A DNA stretch of 64,000 nt. Origin: Tipula vernalis (taxonomy: Eukaryota; Arthropoda; Insecta; Diptera; Tipulidae). Both the position numbers and the translations under genes were made by a program. Numbering within the stretch: the first letter of the stretch is position 1; every line of letters begins with the position of its first letter. Under the pieces are notes generated by a model that worked only from the letters and a program-made list of their open reading frames with translations, did not search any database and was not told the origin of the DNA. The DNA is taken from contig OY282559.1 in NCBI GenBank assembly GCA_958295665.1, positions 271,200,047 to 271,264,046 of the forward strand. The letters are read 5' to 3'. Below, in pieces: positions 1-10,619 of the stretch.

Positions 1-177
1 TGTTTGGTTTGAACGGCGTCGCTCACATCACCAAGATTTTTATTTTGACATTTGTTTTTTATCGTTTGTCCAATTACACATAACAAACTTTATTTGTTAT
101 GTTAACTTTACTGATTCAAATATTAACTTCTTTTTTTTCTTATGTCTTATTTTAATTTTATCTATGTATACTGTTTT

Positions 178-3100
178 TTATAAGTCTGCTTTTATCTCTT
201 TTAAGAATTTATTTAATTCGAAGTATTCTTCCATTTTGTTATTCGATAATATGACTTCTAATTTTTTGGTTTTGATTGTGTCGTATTTATCTCTAACTAT
301 GCTGTATTTCCTGCAATCTTCTATTATATGTCTTGCGTCTTCCTTTTCATTGCATTTCTCACAAATGTCACTTTCTATTTTTTTGATTAATTTTAAGTAT
401 TTTTTATCGTATGTGTGGTTTGTCCTCAGCCTGGTTATCCTTCTTATCATGCCGGCGTCTATCTTCTTTTTGTGGAACCATGGTTTCTTATCTATATTTT
501 CTTTTATGTTTTTTCTATGTTGCGTGCCTTTGCTTATTGTTTTGTTTAAGAATTCTATTTTCCATTTATGATATATATGATTTTTAACTATTTTAATATT
601 TTCCTCTAGTGGTGTTTTGACCTTTATTTTTCTGGTTGAATTCGTCCCTTGTTTTGCCGCCGTATCTGCTTCTTCATTCCCAGGTATGCCAATATGGCTT
701 GGGATCCATATTATTTTTATTTTTATGTTTTTTGATATTATTATTTTATATATTTGATTTTCCAAATATTTAGTATTTTTGTTATTGTTATTATTTTTTT
801 TGAAAGATTGACACGCAGATAAAGAGTCGGTAATTATTGTTAATGTTTTTATATTATTTTGTATTGCTATTTTTATGGCCTCTAAAATCGCTATTATTTC
901 TATTGTTTTTATTGAAAATTGTTCCTCTATATTGTAGCTATATGTTTCCTTGTTGTAGTTATTATAAATTCCTATGCCCCTTTTTCCGTTTGTAATAGAA
1001 CCATCTGTGTAGCTTATTGAGAGTCCTCCGTGTTCTTTGATATAATTTTCCGCTGTTTGTTTTAATTGAGATTTGCTAGAGTTATTCTTTTTCCCCATTC
1101 TTTGATGTATATACATATCTATCTCCAAATTTATGTCATTATTTCTTAACGCTATCTCGTCTAATTCCTTCTTTGGTAGTTTATCTAAATATTCTTTATA
1201 ATTTATGTATAGTTCTCTTAGGGATCGGTTTGCTTTATTATCAATTACTTTTTGTCCCAGTATTGTGTTGTTATATATATGTTTTGCTAGGTATGCATAG
1301 TTGTATGCCTCTATTTTCAGGTCGATTGGAAGGTCTCCTGCTTCTGCTATTATAGCTGTGATTGGAGTGCTATTGGTTAGGCCCAGACATATCCTTAATC
1401 CTGTGTTTATAACTTTTTGTATGATCTCTTTGTTTTTGTTACTGTTTGTAATAAATGCGCTGTATCTTATTCTGCTTTCTATAAGACTTTTGTACACGTT
1501 TAATAGCGTTGATGGGTAGGCACCTCCTTTCTTTCTGGCGAATATTTTTATTAAATTTATAGCTGAAATGCAGTTATTTTTTAACGTTTTATGGTGTATA
1601 TTATAATCTAGTTTTTTATCTAGAATGAAACCCAATGTTTTAATTTGGCTCGCTTCTTGAATGTCTCTGTTATTTATTTTGATTGATATTGGTACTTCTA
1701 TTCTTTTGTTGTTTATGTTTAGGTATGAAGTTTTATTTGGATTTATTTTTAAATCTAACTCTTTTAAATTTTGGTTAAATTTCACCATTGTTTCGTTTGC
1801 TATAATTTCTGCTTGTTTTCTATCTTTTGCCGCTATAATGATTAAGAAATCATCTGCATATTGGAGTAAATTGATGTCTTTCTTATTTATTTTATGTAGA
1901 TTACTTGTGTATATATTAAATAAATCTGGGCTTAATGGATCTCCTTGTGGTAGACTATTACTTGTTGTTGTGTTTATTTCTTGAAGTCCATTTTGAAAAA
2001 TTATTTTCCTGTTGATTAGTGATTTGTAGATCCAGTTTGTATATTTGTGTGGTATTTTGAAATTTTGCATTATTTTGATTAATTTTCTTATGTTCACTTT
2101 ATCAAAGGCTTTTTCTATGTCTGTTGTTATTATTAACGTATATTTATTTTCATTTTTATTCTTTTCAATTATGTTTTTTAGATGATTTAAATAATCAGTG
2201 GTAGATTTTCCTTTTCTGAAACCGTAAGATGTTTCTGGTAGTAATTTTTGTTTTTCTATTATTTTGATAATCCTGAATTTTATTAGTTTACTAGTTATTT
2301 TAGCTAGCGTTGAGTATAAATGAATTCCCCTATAATTGTCTGTTTCGTTTAAATTTTTGTTAGGTTTTGGTACTGGAATTAATTTGATGTTCTTCCATAT
2401 TTCTGGGTATTCCTGTTTTTCCCACATTCTATTAATGTGATCAGTTAATTTGTTAATGTGATTTTCTGGTAGTTTTTTTAATATTTTATATGATATTTTG
2501 TTGATCCCTGGAGCTGTGTTTTTGCTGTTATTAATGATATCTGTTATTTCTTCCGGATTGAATTCGTATCTTGAGGTTATGATGTCAGGTAATTTTAATT
2601 GGTTTGTTGTTTCTATTGTAGATTCTGTGATGTTTGATGTGATAAACTTTTTCATGTTTTCTATGTTATTAAAAATGTTGTTACTGCTTCTTTTTTTGTT
2701 GTTGAATATTTTAACTTTAGACCACAATTCTTTTGTGTTGAGGCAAGGGTTGATTTCTTCAATGAATTTGTTCCAGGATTTCTTTTTTTCTCTTCTTATT
2801 TCCAATCTTAACTTACTTGTGGCTTTTTTAAGTTCTATCTCAATAAATTTGTTTTGTCTATTTTGGTTATATAATTTAAGTTTTTGTTTTTTTATTTCCC
2901 ACAGTTTCCTTAGTTTTTCCGTCCACCACGCTTTTGGTATGTATTTATTATTATCCCTTATTTCTTTTGTGTTTTTTTCTAATATTGTTTGTAATTCTGT
3001 TTCGTAATCTATCAAATCAAATGTATGTGATGGGTTCAGTTCTAATATGTCTTCTATTGATTTTTTTATATTTGTTCTTCTGATTGTTTGTGAGTTGTAT

Positions 3101-3804
3101 GCATTTGTGTTTTCCATTTTAATTGTGACTGGCAAGTGATCTGTGTATCCAATTTTTGTATTATCTATTTGCCATTCTATTTTGTTTGTGATATCTTGAG
3201 TTGCAATTGAAATATCTACTGCTGAGCTTTTTCCTTGGGGTCCAATCCAGCTATGGTTGCCATCATTTAGAATTATAAAATTTGAGTTCATTATTATATT
3301 TGATAGAATTCTTCCTCTTTTGTCTTCTTTTGAGTTGTTTTCCCAACTTGAATGGTGTGCATTAAAATCTCCTATTATTATTGTTTTGTTTTTTAAATTA
3401 TGATCATTAATTAGTAACTTAAATTTGTTTTGTACTATTGTATTGTTGGCATTAGGTGGAATGTATATCCCTTTTATATTTAACGTATTATTAGTTGTAT
3501 CTATTATTTTAATTTTAATTGCTTCTATTGGTTCATATTTGGTGTAATTGTCCACTTCTTTATAATGCAATTTATTATTTATTATAAAACCCACTCCGCC
3601 ATATCCATCTGATCGGTGTTTGAAATATGAGTTATTATTCAAGAATTTAACGTTGCTGTTTTCGTTGGTCCATGTTTCACTTAGGAACGTAATGTCTATT
3701 TTTTCTTTGTTGATATAATGTTCTAATTCATTTTTATTGTGGTTAAGACTTCTGATATTTAGATGTATTATTTTAATTTTATTATTGACTTGATTCGGCA
3801 TCAT
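178..3804 (-). CDS. I-like LINE ORF2: endonuclease-RT-RNase H polyprotein
   Basis: The frame is open for 1208 aa. Residues about 10-235 are an apurinic-type endonuclease (LSETW, GGVGFII, IIGDFNAHH, YTDHLPVTI), which nicks target DNA. About 420-770 is reverse transcriptase (TTDIEKAFDKV, LPQGDPLSPDLFN and the catalytic LLQYADDFLII). About 960-1085 is RNase H (SYTDGS, an EAI helix, TDSLSAC, WIPSHIGIPGNEEADTAAK), with all acidic positions apparently kept. The tail holds a Cys/His cluster (CEKC...HIIEDC). The start is the double ATG at 3804, overlapping the end of ORF1 by 23 nt, which suggests coupled translation. No nonsense codon or frameshift is seen, so the protein could be functional. The family call is secure; the exact clade is inferred from RNase H plus the gag-like ORF1. 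Confidence 0.92.
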   Translation of the reverse strand: MMPNQVNNKIKIIHLNIRSLNHNKNELEHYINKEKIDITFLSETWTNENSNVKFLNNNSYFKHRSDGYGGVGFIINNKLHYKEVDNYTKYEPIEAIKIKIIDTTNNTLNIKGIYIPPNANNTIVQNKFKLLINDHNLKNKTIIIGDFNAHHSSWENNSKEDKRGRILSNIIMNSNFIILNDGNHSWIGPQGKSSAVDISIATQDITNKIEWQIDNTKIGYTDHLPVTIKMENTNAYNSQTIRRTNIKKSIEDILELNPSHTFDLIDYETELQTILEKNTKEIRDNNKYIPKAWWTEKLRKLWEIKKQKLKLYNQNRQNKFIEIELKKATSKLRLEIRREKKKSWNKFIEEINPCLNTKELWSKVKIFNNKKRSSNNIFNNIENMKKFITSNITESTIETTNQLKLPDIITSRYEFNPEEITDIINNSKNTAPGINKISYKILKKLPENHINKLTDHINRMWEKQEYPEIWKNIKLIPVPKPNKNLNETDNYRGIHLYSTLAKITSKLIKFRIIKIIEKQKLLPETSYGFRKGKSTTDYLNHLKNIIEKNKNENKYTLIITTDIEKAFDKVNIRKLIKIMQNFKIPHKYTNWIYKSLINRKIIFQNGLQEINTTTSNSLPQGDPLSPDLFNIYTSNLHKINKKDINLLQYADDFLIIIAAKDRKQAEIIANETMVKFNQNLKELDLKINPNKTSYLNINNKRIEVPISIKINNRDIQEASQIKTLGFILDKKLDYNIHHKTLKNNCISAINLIKIFARKKGGAYPSTLLNVYKSLIESRIRYSAFITNSNKNKEIIQKVINTGLRICLGLTNSTPITAIIAEAGDLPIDLKIEAYNYAYLAKHIYNNTILGQKVIDNKANRSLRELYINYKEYLDKLPKKELDEIALRNNDINLEIDMYIHQRMGKKNNSSKSQLKQTAENYIKEHGGLSISYTDGSITNGKRGIGIYNNYNKETYSYNIEEQFSIKTIEIIAILEAIKIAIQNNIKTLTIITDSLSACQSFKKNNNNNKNTKYLENQIYKIIISKNIKIKIIWIPSHIGIPGNEEADTAAKQGTNSTRKIKVKTPLEENIKIVKNHIYHKWKIEFLNKTISKGTQHRKNIKENIDKKPWFHKKKIDAGMIRRITRLRTNHTYDKKYLKLIKKIESDICEKCNEKEDARHIIEDCRKYSIVRDKYDTIKTKKLEVILSNNKMEEYFELNKFLKEIKADL

Positions 3805-5197
3805 TTTGGTTGATTTTTTGGTATTGTTTGTGTGTGTTGTTTATTATTTTATCCATATTTAGTAGTTGTTGTAGTAGTTCCGTTAGTATAACGTCTTGTT
3901 GCTCGTTTGAATTTGGATTTAAGTAGCTTTGTGTTGTAGTTTGGATTGTGCGATTTATTTTTATAACTTCAATTAAATTGTTGCTTATTTCATTGATTTC
4001 CGTTTTTAATTTTTGGTTTTCTATTTGTAACTTTTCTCTGATTAATTTCATTTCTTCTTTTATATTTTCTATTTCTTGATTATTATTAGGTAATCTGGGG
4101 AAATTTTCTTTATTGATGTCGAAATCTTTTAATTTTAGTGGTTTTACTATATTTCTTGCTTCTCTAAATGCTATTTTTTTTGTTATCATTAAATATTTAA
4201 TTTTCTTTTGATTTTTAAATTCTTCGCACAAATAATTATTAGTTATATGGTTTTCCCCACAATAATAGCATTTTGTTTCATTTTTACAATTAATTTTTAC
4301 ATGATTTGGCTCAGCGCAATTAGTGCATTTTTGTGTACCGCGGCAATTCTTTTGTGAGTGTCCATATAGTAAGCATTTTTTGCATATCATAGGTTTTGGG
4401 ATGAAATAGGTGACTCTTCTTCTGACTTCATATATCGTGATATTATCCGGTAATGTAGTAGATCTGAAAGTTATTTTAATCGCTGTTGAAGGTACGACTT
4501 TTTTATCTTGGTGGTCCCATCTGGTGATTCTTTCTATTTTTGATATTTTTGTATTTGATGTAATGTTGTTTTTTAAATTTTCTATTTCTACGTGTGTTGG
4601 TATTTTGTTGATGTATCCAATAGATTCAATCATAAAGTTGGTTACGTACGCTCTGCAATGATGAATTTTTTCTAGATCTACACTCTTTAATATTTTATTT
4701 GCAGTTTCCAACTCTCTGGTTTGTACTTTAACCCTGTTTTTTCCATATTGTTGAACTTTTAGTATTTTTCCAAAATTTAAGGAATTTAATTTTTCTGCAA
4801 TCACAATATCTTCAATTCATTTTTTCTCTATGATTACGTAATATGGTCCACTATCACCCGGCATATATTTGTTATTTTTATAATTATTATTTATATCTTC
4901 AGATTGTTTTATTTGTTCCTCTTCTAATTTTGATTTTTTGGGATCCGGTTCGAAGCCCTTAAAATCTTGATTATCGACAGCATCTTCGTCCATTGCAGTG
5001 TCCGCCATTTTGGGTTGGTTATATGCGATTTGTTTAACGAGTTTATTTTTATGTTTCGGGTTAATTATATTTCTTATTAATTTATTTTCATGTTTTATTC
5101 TTTTAATTAATTCACTTCGATTGTTTTTGTTATATTTTTTGGCACATTTTTTTGAGTTATTTTTTATTTCACTTAATGACGCCTTAGCGTCCTCCAT
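3782..5197 (-). CDS. I-like LINE ORF1 (gag-like), split by one in-frame TGA
   Basis: ORF1 starts at the ATG at 5197-5195 and runs in one frame to the stop at 3784-3782, except for a TGA at 4819-4817. The N-terminal part (127 aa) is lysine-rich and ends with PYYVIIEKK. Four codons after the TGA the gag-like part resumes (VIAEKLNSLNFGKILK...), so both sides form one about 471-codon protein. The C-terminal part contains three consecutive CCHC zinc knuckles (CKKCLLYGHSQKNC, CTNCAEPNHVKINC, CYYCGENH...C) for RNA binding, followed by a Glu/Lys-rich, coiled-coil-prone tail. In this family the protein packages element RNA into a ribonucleoprotein. The TGA is either an inactivating mutation, a sequencing error or a read-through codon; the sequence alone cannot decide. 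Confidence 0.82.
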
Positions 5198-5399
5198 TAA
5201 ATGGAGTACCACTACTCACGTCTTTACTTCAATGAAAAAAGTTTTTTTTTTTTTGTCTTTCCTTTATAATAAAAAGCTATATTTAATTTAATTAACTAAA
5301 AATACCACTATATTTCACTAACACTTAAATTCACTTTGAAAAACTTTAACACTATTTCGATTACGTCTTAATCGCTTGGATGTTAAACACGGTCTGATG

Positions 5400-5468
5400 G
5401 TCGAAATATTTAAAACGCACATAAGAAAAAGCTATATGTCAATCGTGTTTCGTGTTACCTGTTGTACC
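5400..5468 (-). repeat. Terminal direct repeat, 3'-side copy, of Ty3 element 1
   Basis: Matches 9457-9540 in direct orientation with one about 15-base gap. It is followed by two tandem about 28-base blocks (TGTTACCTGTTGTAC... and TGTTACCCGTTGTAC...). Interpreted as LTR remnant. Confidence 0.65.
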
Positions 5469-5628
5469 TCTCTATATTGGTGTTACCCGTTGTACATTTC
5501 GATATTGGTGGCTTGGTAATTCCACGATGCCACTCTACTCCCCTCGTAGTGTTCAGGTTATCAGTAACGGAGAGGAATCTGAACACGACGTCCAGATCTC
5601 GATGTGGTTGCGCTTTCACCGTGTCGTT

Positions 5629-6902
5629 TCACACAAAAACGTGAGTGCAATCTGTTAATTGCTTCTGCACAAAGAACTTCGACCGATCGTGTTGGCTCGC
5701 AGGTTTCGGTCCAAGTTTGTTCATCATTCGCCTTAGATTTTTCAGAAACTCAGCTTCGTTTTCTGTTGCTGAAACCTCGTGAAAGAATTCGCCGGGCTGC
5801 CGCAGTGACATCCCATATACCAATTCTGATGGCGTCGCCTTGATGTCTTCTTTGAACGTTGACCTCAACCCTGGTAGTATTGTAGGTAATGCATCGATCC
5901 AGTCGTTAGTTTGGTAGCCTTTGAATGCGCCTTTTAGCGTTCGATGCCATCTCTCGATCATCCCATTCGACTGGGGATGGTAAGGCGTCGTCTTAAGATG
6001 GTTAATTCCCAAACGTCTCGTTAACTCCCTGAAGATTTCGGACTCAAATTGTCGACCCAGTTTGATACAAACTCTCGTGCGATTGTCTCAGCTGTCATGT
6101 CAGACATCAGATAAGCCTCTGGCCATCGCGTATAACGGTCGATACAAGTCAAAATGTAACGCTTGTCTGAACTGATCGGTAATGGGCCGACGATATCCAT
6201 ATTGATGTGTTGAAATCGGCTATCCGGTATGATGAAATCGGACACTGGCGTTTTGTTGTGTCGATGAACTTTAGCTCGCTGACACGCTAGACAAGCTCTT
6301 ACAAATCCGTTGCAATCCTTGTTCGTGCTAGGCCAAAAAAACTTTTGTCGTAACAATTTGTTCGTTGCTCTAATGCCTGGATGTGCTAAACCGCGAAGTC
6401 GGGTTAGTATCAGAGTCCTGAACCTTTTGGGTACAAATGGTCTGATTAACTGGTGGGTTGCATCACAGCACAGTGTTTCTTTAGATCCTGGAATGGCAAA
6501 ATACTTTAGAACACGATTACAATTATTACCTGCCAATAAGGTTTTCAATTCGGGATCCTCTTTTTGCTCCTCTGCTATTGCGTTGAAATCGATAATATCG
6601 TTATTAACAATCATCTCAATACGTGACAGTAGATCCGCTACTGCATTATCTTTGCCAGCGACGTGCAAAATTTTGGTTGTGAACTGCCCGATGTAGTCGA
6701 TATGACGGACCTGCCGCGGTGACGCCTTCTCTAGTTTCTGACGAAACATGAAAACCAATGGTTTATGGTCCGTATAAATGCAGAAATCTCGTCCTTCAAC
6801 CATGTGTTGAAAGTGTTTTACTGCTTGATACATCGCTAGAAGTTCACGATCGTACGTAGAATATCTCTGCTGACACGTTAACTTTTTTGAGTAGAAACCC
6901 AA
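5629..6902 (-). pseudogene. Ty3 element 1 RNase H end and integrase (frameshifted)
   Basis: Two frames cover this stretch: 6902-6021 and 6012-5629. The first opens with the RNase H end (GFYSKK, STYDRELLAMYQAV, IYTDHKPLVFM, IDYIGQFTTKILHVAGKDNAVAD). It then has an integrase zinc-binding segment (LAHPGIRA...CLACQRAK) and the start of the integrase core (HINMDIVGPLP, CIDRYTRWPEA). The second carries the end of the core ([19 protein letters not shown]) and a short C-terminal region. The region around the second catalytic aspartate falls at the frame break near 6015. The integrase inserts element cDNA; this copy is broken and not expected to be active. Confidence 0.85.
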
Positions 6903-7760
6903 CGGTTGGATAACTCCTGCTCATCTTGTTGATGAAGGACAGCACTTGCTACCACATCTGATGCGTCGACGTAAAGTAATAATTTGGAATTCGGTTTCGG
7001 ATGTGTAAGCAATGTTGCGTTTCGTACATCACTTTTGCAATTCTGAAATGCGGTTGTTGATTCGTCTGTCCATGGAATCTCGGTCTTGTCATTCTTTTTG
7101 TTGCCAACTATCAGTTTCTGCAGGGTCATCTGATTCTCAACGGCGTGTGGTATAAATCTTCTATAAAAATTTATCATGGCCAAGAATATTTTCAGTTGTT
7201 GCGCTGTCTTCGGTTTCGGGAAGTTGTCAATGGCTTGTAATTTTTCTGGTAATGGCTTAATGCCGTTAGATGTCACCAGATGTCCTAGGAAGTGCACCTC
7301 TGTTTTACCCCATTGACATTTCGCTGTATTGATGCATAAGCCGTATTCTGATAATCGCTGAAGTACCATCTTGACGTGACATCTATGCTCCGCCGGTATT
7401 TTCGAAGCAATAAAATTATCGTCCAGGTACGAGAAAACAAACTTCAGTCCTCGTAAAACTTCATGAATAACCCTTTGAAACGTCTGGCCCGCATTACATA
7501 ACCCAAAAGTCATGTAAACATATTCGTATAAGCCGAAAGGTGTAATTATGGGCGTTTTCGGTATGTCGTTTGGCTCGATCGGGATTTGTTGGTAGGGACG
7601 CTGTAAGTCAAGAATCGTGAAAATTTCGGTGCCATCGAGGAAATGAGTAAAATCCTGTATAAAACTATGGGGTAGTTATCTCATATTGTTTTCGCGTTCA
7701 ACGCCCTGTAATCTCCGCAAGCTCTGAACTCGCCGTTCTTTTTCGGGACCATATGCAGAG
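6878..7760 (-). pseudogene. Ty3 element 1 reverse transcriptase (frameshifted)
   Basis: The N-terminal RT part is read at about 7750-7680 (MVPKKNGEFRACGDYRALN), interrupted by frame changes. The frame at 7513-6878 then has MTFGLCNAGQTFQRV, the catalytic-type motif YLDD (in VFSYLDDNFIASK), LGHLVTSNGI and the start of RNase H (LLLYVDASDVVASAVLHQ). The frame shifts again near 6900 into the RNase H/integrase segment. Domain order and motifs are those of Ty3-type pol. Confidence 0.85.
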
Positions 7761-7945
7761 GACTTGATCAATTACTTTTGGAAGGGCGAATTATTCCCTG
7801 ATCCATTAGAAATTAAATTCATTTTGAGCAGCCTTAAGTTTTGCGGGCGACAGGTTTCATGCTTTGGCAAAGACTGGCTGACCTGTCGTTGTGATGTGGT
7901 GAGCCGTTGTACTAACCTTACCTTTCTTAGTATTCGTGAAGCCAG

Positions 7946-8189
7946 TTACGTCGTGCAATAAATCTGCAAACTCGGAATTAATTTCATAGGTTTCAAAGTT
8001 TGCTCACCTGTCCTTTGTTGAACTGCCTTGACTGACAATTTGGTCAGACTGTGTAAAAAATCAGCTCCGCTGATCGATGTAGTAACGTCTGCTATAATGA
8101 AATCCCTTGATGAAGGTGAAACTTCTTTATAGTTTTGTCGCTGCTGGAGGTTTTTGCCGTTCGCTGATCGTAGGCGTGTGTCGACTAAG
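7946..8189 (-). pseudogene. Ty3 element 1 aspartic protease remnant
   Basis: The minus-strand frame contains FLVDT (the usual FLVDTGS active-site motif, but here followed by RLRS) and FIIADVTTSISGADFLHSL, which matches the protease C-terminal FI.GADFL motif of this clade. The apparent start of the open frame (8215) lies in the inverted-repeat insertion at 8190-8418, so it is not native. Missing GS after the catalytic Asp suggests an inactive enzyme. Confidence 0.6.
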
Positions 8190-8418
8190 AACAAGGTTCT
8201 ATCTGACATTTTCATTTTTTTGAAGTTAGTATCGAATTTTGAATTTTACGTGGCTTTAAATTCGTAAATGTCATTGTAAATTCATTTAATCTTTTAGTTT
8301 AGAACATAATCTCTAGATTAAATTAAATTACAAAGACATTTTTTAATTCTACGATCACGAAAAATGCGAAAATCGAAAGTTACTTCCAAAAAATTGAAAT
8401 TTCAGATAGAACCTTGTT
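8190..8418. mobile_element. Small inverted-repeat element (MITE-like) inside Ty3 element 1
   Basis: The two ends are inverted copies: AACAAGGTTCTATCTGACAT at the left and its near reverse complement ending TCAGATAGAACCTTGTT at the right. The similarity extends about 45 bases inwards. It separates the basic gag tail from the protease, so it appears inserted into the element. I see no convincing target duplication. It has no coding potential. Confidence 0.6.
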
Positions 8419-8544
8419 ATTCTGAGGTCGCGCAATAGCGACGTGTTGTTCCAACATAATTCATCCTGACGAGGCGTTCGTGATTGACTACGCGATTGCT
8501 GACGATTTTGCGATCGGCCTCGTGATCTGGCCCGTTGTTGCCGC

Positions 8545-9176
8545 TTACCGGTAATGGAAGTCCATCATCTCGATTCTTTTGTCGATATTGCTTACCATCT
8601 GTGTTAGTTTTTCCACTTGATTCGTCGCATTTGACGGCGGCGCATCTTCATTGACCATAAAAACTGTAGAGGAACCAGCTGCGTCCATGATTCGATCAGC
8701 TAATGTCGCCATTGTTTTAAGTGGTACCTCACTCGTTGATAAAATCGCTCGTACTTGTGGTGGAAGTCGTTCCAGCCAGATGGTTCGAAGAAAATCTTCA
8801 CCGATTTTTGCGCCAGCCAGCTTCGTTAACTCGTTCAAAAGGTGTGAAGGTTTCCGATCATCCAGTTCGGCACCTGATAAGAGTTTTCGCATTTTTCGTT
8901 GCTCGGAGACACTATATACCTTCAAAACATATTTTTTTAAATTGTCATATTTTTCTTGAGCAGGTGGATTTAATATAGCCTCCGATACCTGCGCTAATAC
9001 GTGGCTCTCGACACCGCCCACGATTATGTTACATTTCGTAAAATCACTCGTCACTTTGCATGTCTCGAATGTCGCATCTACTTGGGCAAACCAAATTTCG
9101 GGGCACTCCACCCAAAATGGTGGCAATTTGATAGACACTCTCTCTTGTGGACGTTTTTTTCGTCGTCCTCAGACAT
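8545..9176 (-). pseudogene. Ty3 element 1 gag
   Basis: The frame from 9138 to 8545 reads SIKLPPFWVECPEIWF, then a helical capsid-like region (SEQRKMRKLLSGAELDDRKPSHLL, TIWLERLPPQVRAIL). This is the gag N-terminal domain of CsRn1/Kabuki-like Ty3 elements. The likely true start is the ATG at 9176-9174 (MSEDDE...), one base out of frame because of a run of seven A residues (minus strand). The frame continues into an Arg/Ser/Gln-rich basic tail (about 8545-8440) before the inverted-repeat insertion. Confidence 0.8.
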
Positions 9177-9456
9177 ATCTTGTTATAAATCGAATCGGTA
9201 TTAAATTTACAAAAAATTAAGCGTTATTTCGTGTTTGTCGACCGCCAACAAAAGTATATATCACTACACTTCCGCGTGTTTTGCTTCGTTACCGCGTTAG
9301 TGTGTACGTGTAGTTATATTTCAGTAAAAATGAAAAACGCAATTATTCACAGTATAATGTTTTATTTGTAACAATTTAACAATGATGATGATCGGTGATA
9401 ATGAGGCAAGACTCGTAGTTCAACACTCGTTAAGAATTAAAATATCTTTTTTGTTC

Positions 9457-9540
9457 GTCGAAATATTTAAACGTGTTAATACGCGGACGCACATAAGAAA
9501 AAAATATATGTCAATCGTGTTTCGTGTTACCTGTTGTACC
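9457..9540 (-). repeat. Terminal direct repeat, 5'-side copy, of Ty3 element 1
   Basis: The direct partner of 5400-5468. The homology stops near 9540, where the CAACTC repeat region begins, so this is taken as the outer edge of the 5' LTR. Confidence 0.65.
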
Positions 9541-9559
9541 TTCGAAAATTTAGTGTATA

Positions 9560-10050
9560 CATGAACTCATCTCAAGTCAACTCAATCTAACCTCCAACTC
9601 AATTCCCAAATCGATTCCTAAGTGAACCCTTTAATTTCAAACTTCACCCAACTCAATCTCTAACTCAACCTCCAACTAAATCAATGCAACCACAATTCAA
9701 CGCCTACTCAACTCGAGCTCGACCAAAAACTCAACTCCAACTCAATATTCAACTTAAATCAACGCTTAACATCGCTAAATTGGCACGCTAAATGAAATTA
9801 ACTTAATCTAATCTCCCACTAAACCGCCGACTTAACCCCCAACTGCACTCCTCGCTCAACCTTAACTCTATAACTTACCCGACAGTAACTCAAGCCTCAA
9901 CTTAACCCCAAATTCAATACTCACCACAATCGTCAAAACAACAACGCCCGAAATGCATACATTAATTCATCTCAAAACAACTCTAGCTAACTTCCAACTC
10001 AAACCTTAATACATTGCCAAATAAATCTCCAACTGATACAAGGTTGTATG
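9560..10050. repeat. G-poor degenerate CAACTC/CAACC repeat
   Basis: Dozens of variants of CAACTCAA, CAACC and AACTTAAC follow each other with irregular spacing. The plus strand is nearly free of G. The same type of repeat recurs at 30,640-31,090 in the intron of kinase gene A. No open frame or function seen. Confidence 0.75.
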
Positions 10051-10289
10051 TAGCCTCATTCGTGTAAGGAGAAGTTCGAAGTCGTAAGCGATGAAAGTAC
10101 AAGGACGGCCTGTCTCGCAAGCATTCAAAGAAATATTTCCCAACTTAATTATAGCGATAATAGAACCAATTTCGTTAGACACGGTTGAAAACAGAAAAGC
10201 AAAGAGCTATATATTCACATTTATATTTTATAGCCTTGGGATTGGCTAATTACAACTCCAGAATCATATCTGCAAAAGAAAAATTTTTG

Positions 10290-10570
10290 GGCCAATAATC
10301 GCTGGATAGATTACTTTAAAATATGATTCAACATTTGTGGAACCAGAATTAAAAATAGGTGACATCGTTTTAAACAAGGGCAATACATACTTCTTACAAA
10401 TTGGCTTTTGGGCAGGATCGTTGAGCTACACCCTTGTAGAGATCACACTAGGATAGTTACAAAAACGGGAAGTGTATTTATGCAATATATAAGAAAATTG
10501 AGTGTTCACAAAGGTGAATCGAGCCGGAGAGACGTAGAACTACATTTGCCAGCGGCAACAGTGGACAGTG
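10290..10570 (+). pseudogene. BEL/Pao integrase C-terminal domain remnant
   Basis: Two adjacent frames resemble the C-terminal domain of BEL/Pao pol: EPELKIGDIVLNKGNTYFL in one, then LLGRIVELHPCRDHTRIV and TKTGS in the next, with the one-base slip near 10,405. The order 'GD.V....LGR..E..P..D...RV' is the known motif of this domain. The rest of that element is not visible nearby on this strand. Call rests on motif pattern only. Confidence 0.55.
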
Positions 10571-10619
10571 CTACTACAGGCAAAATTCTTCAAATGATTA
10601 TTTTTTATTTGTTTATTTA

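Larger units (their letters stand above)
1..5300 (-). mobile_element. I-like non-LTR retrotransposon, nearly full length
   Basis: The element reads on the minus strand: 5' region near 5300, ORF1 (5197-3782), ORF2 (3804-178), then a T-rich (plus-strand view) 3' region running off the window start. The two ORFs overlap by 23 nt in different frames, a common arrangement in two-ORF LINEs. An ORF1 with three CCHC knuckles plus an ORF2 with apurinic-type endonuclease, RT and RNase H is the known architecture of the I group (I, Nimb and relatives). Only one nonsense codon is seen in about 5 kb, so this copy is young compared with every other element here. The exact 5' and 3' ends and target duplication cannot be set: the 3' end may lie outside the window, and the 5' end abuts the left repeat of the neighbouring Ty3 element. 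Confidence 0.85.
5400..9540 (-). mobile_element. Degenerate Ty3-type LTR retrotransposon (CsRn1-like)
   Basis: Gag, protease, RT, RNase H and integrase follow in this order on the minus strand, with frame breaks between most domains. A direct repeat marks the ends: 5400-5468 resembles 9457-9540 (shared blocks GTCGAAATATTTAAA, ACGCACATAAGAAAAA and TCAATCGTGTTTCGTGTTAC). The left copy lacks about 15 bases present in the right one. This is presumably part of the LTR pair; outside these blocks the ends have diverged or been lost, so full LTR limits are not given. The gag domain opening PPFWVECPEIWF is of the kind found in CsRn1/Kabuki-like Ty3 elements. Confidence 0.8.

Noticed and set aside
164..3007. 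Hydrophobic plus-strand frames opposite the I-like ORF2
   Set aside because: Antisense shadows of a well-supported ORF with all LINE motifs; Leu/Phe/Ile-rich as expected for the complement of a Lys/Asn-rich gene.
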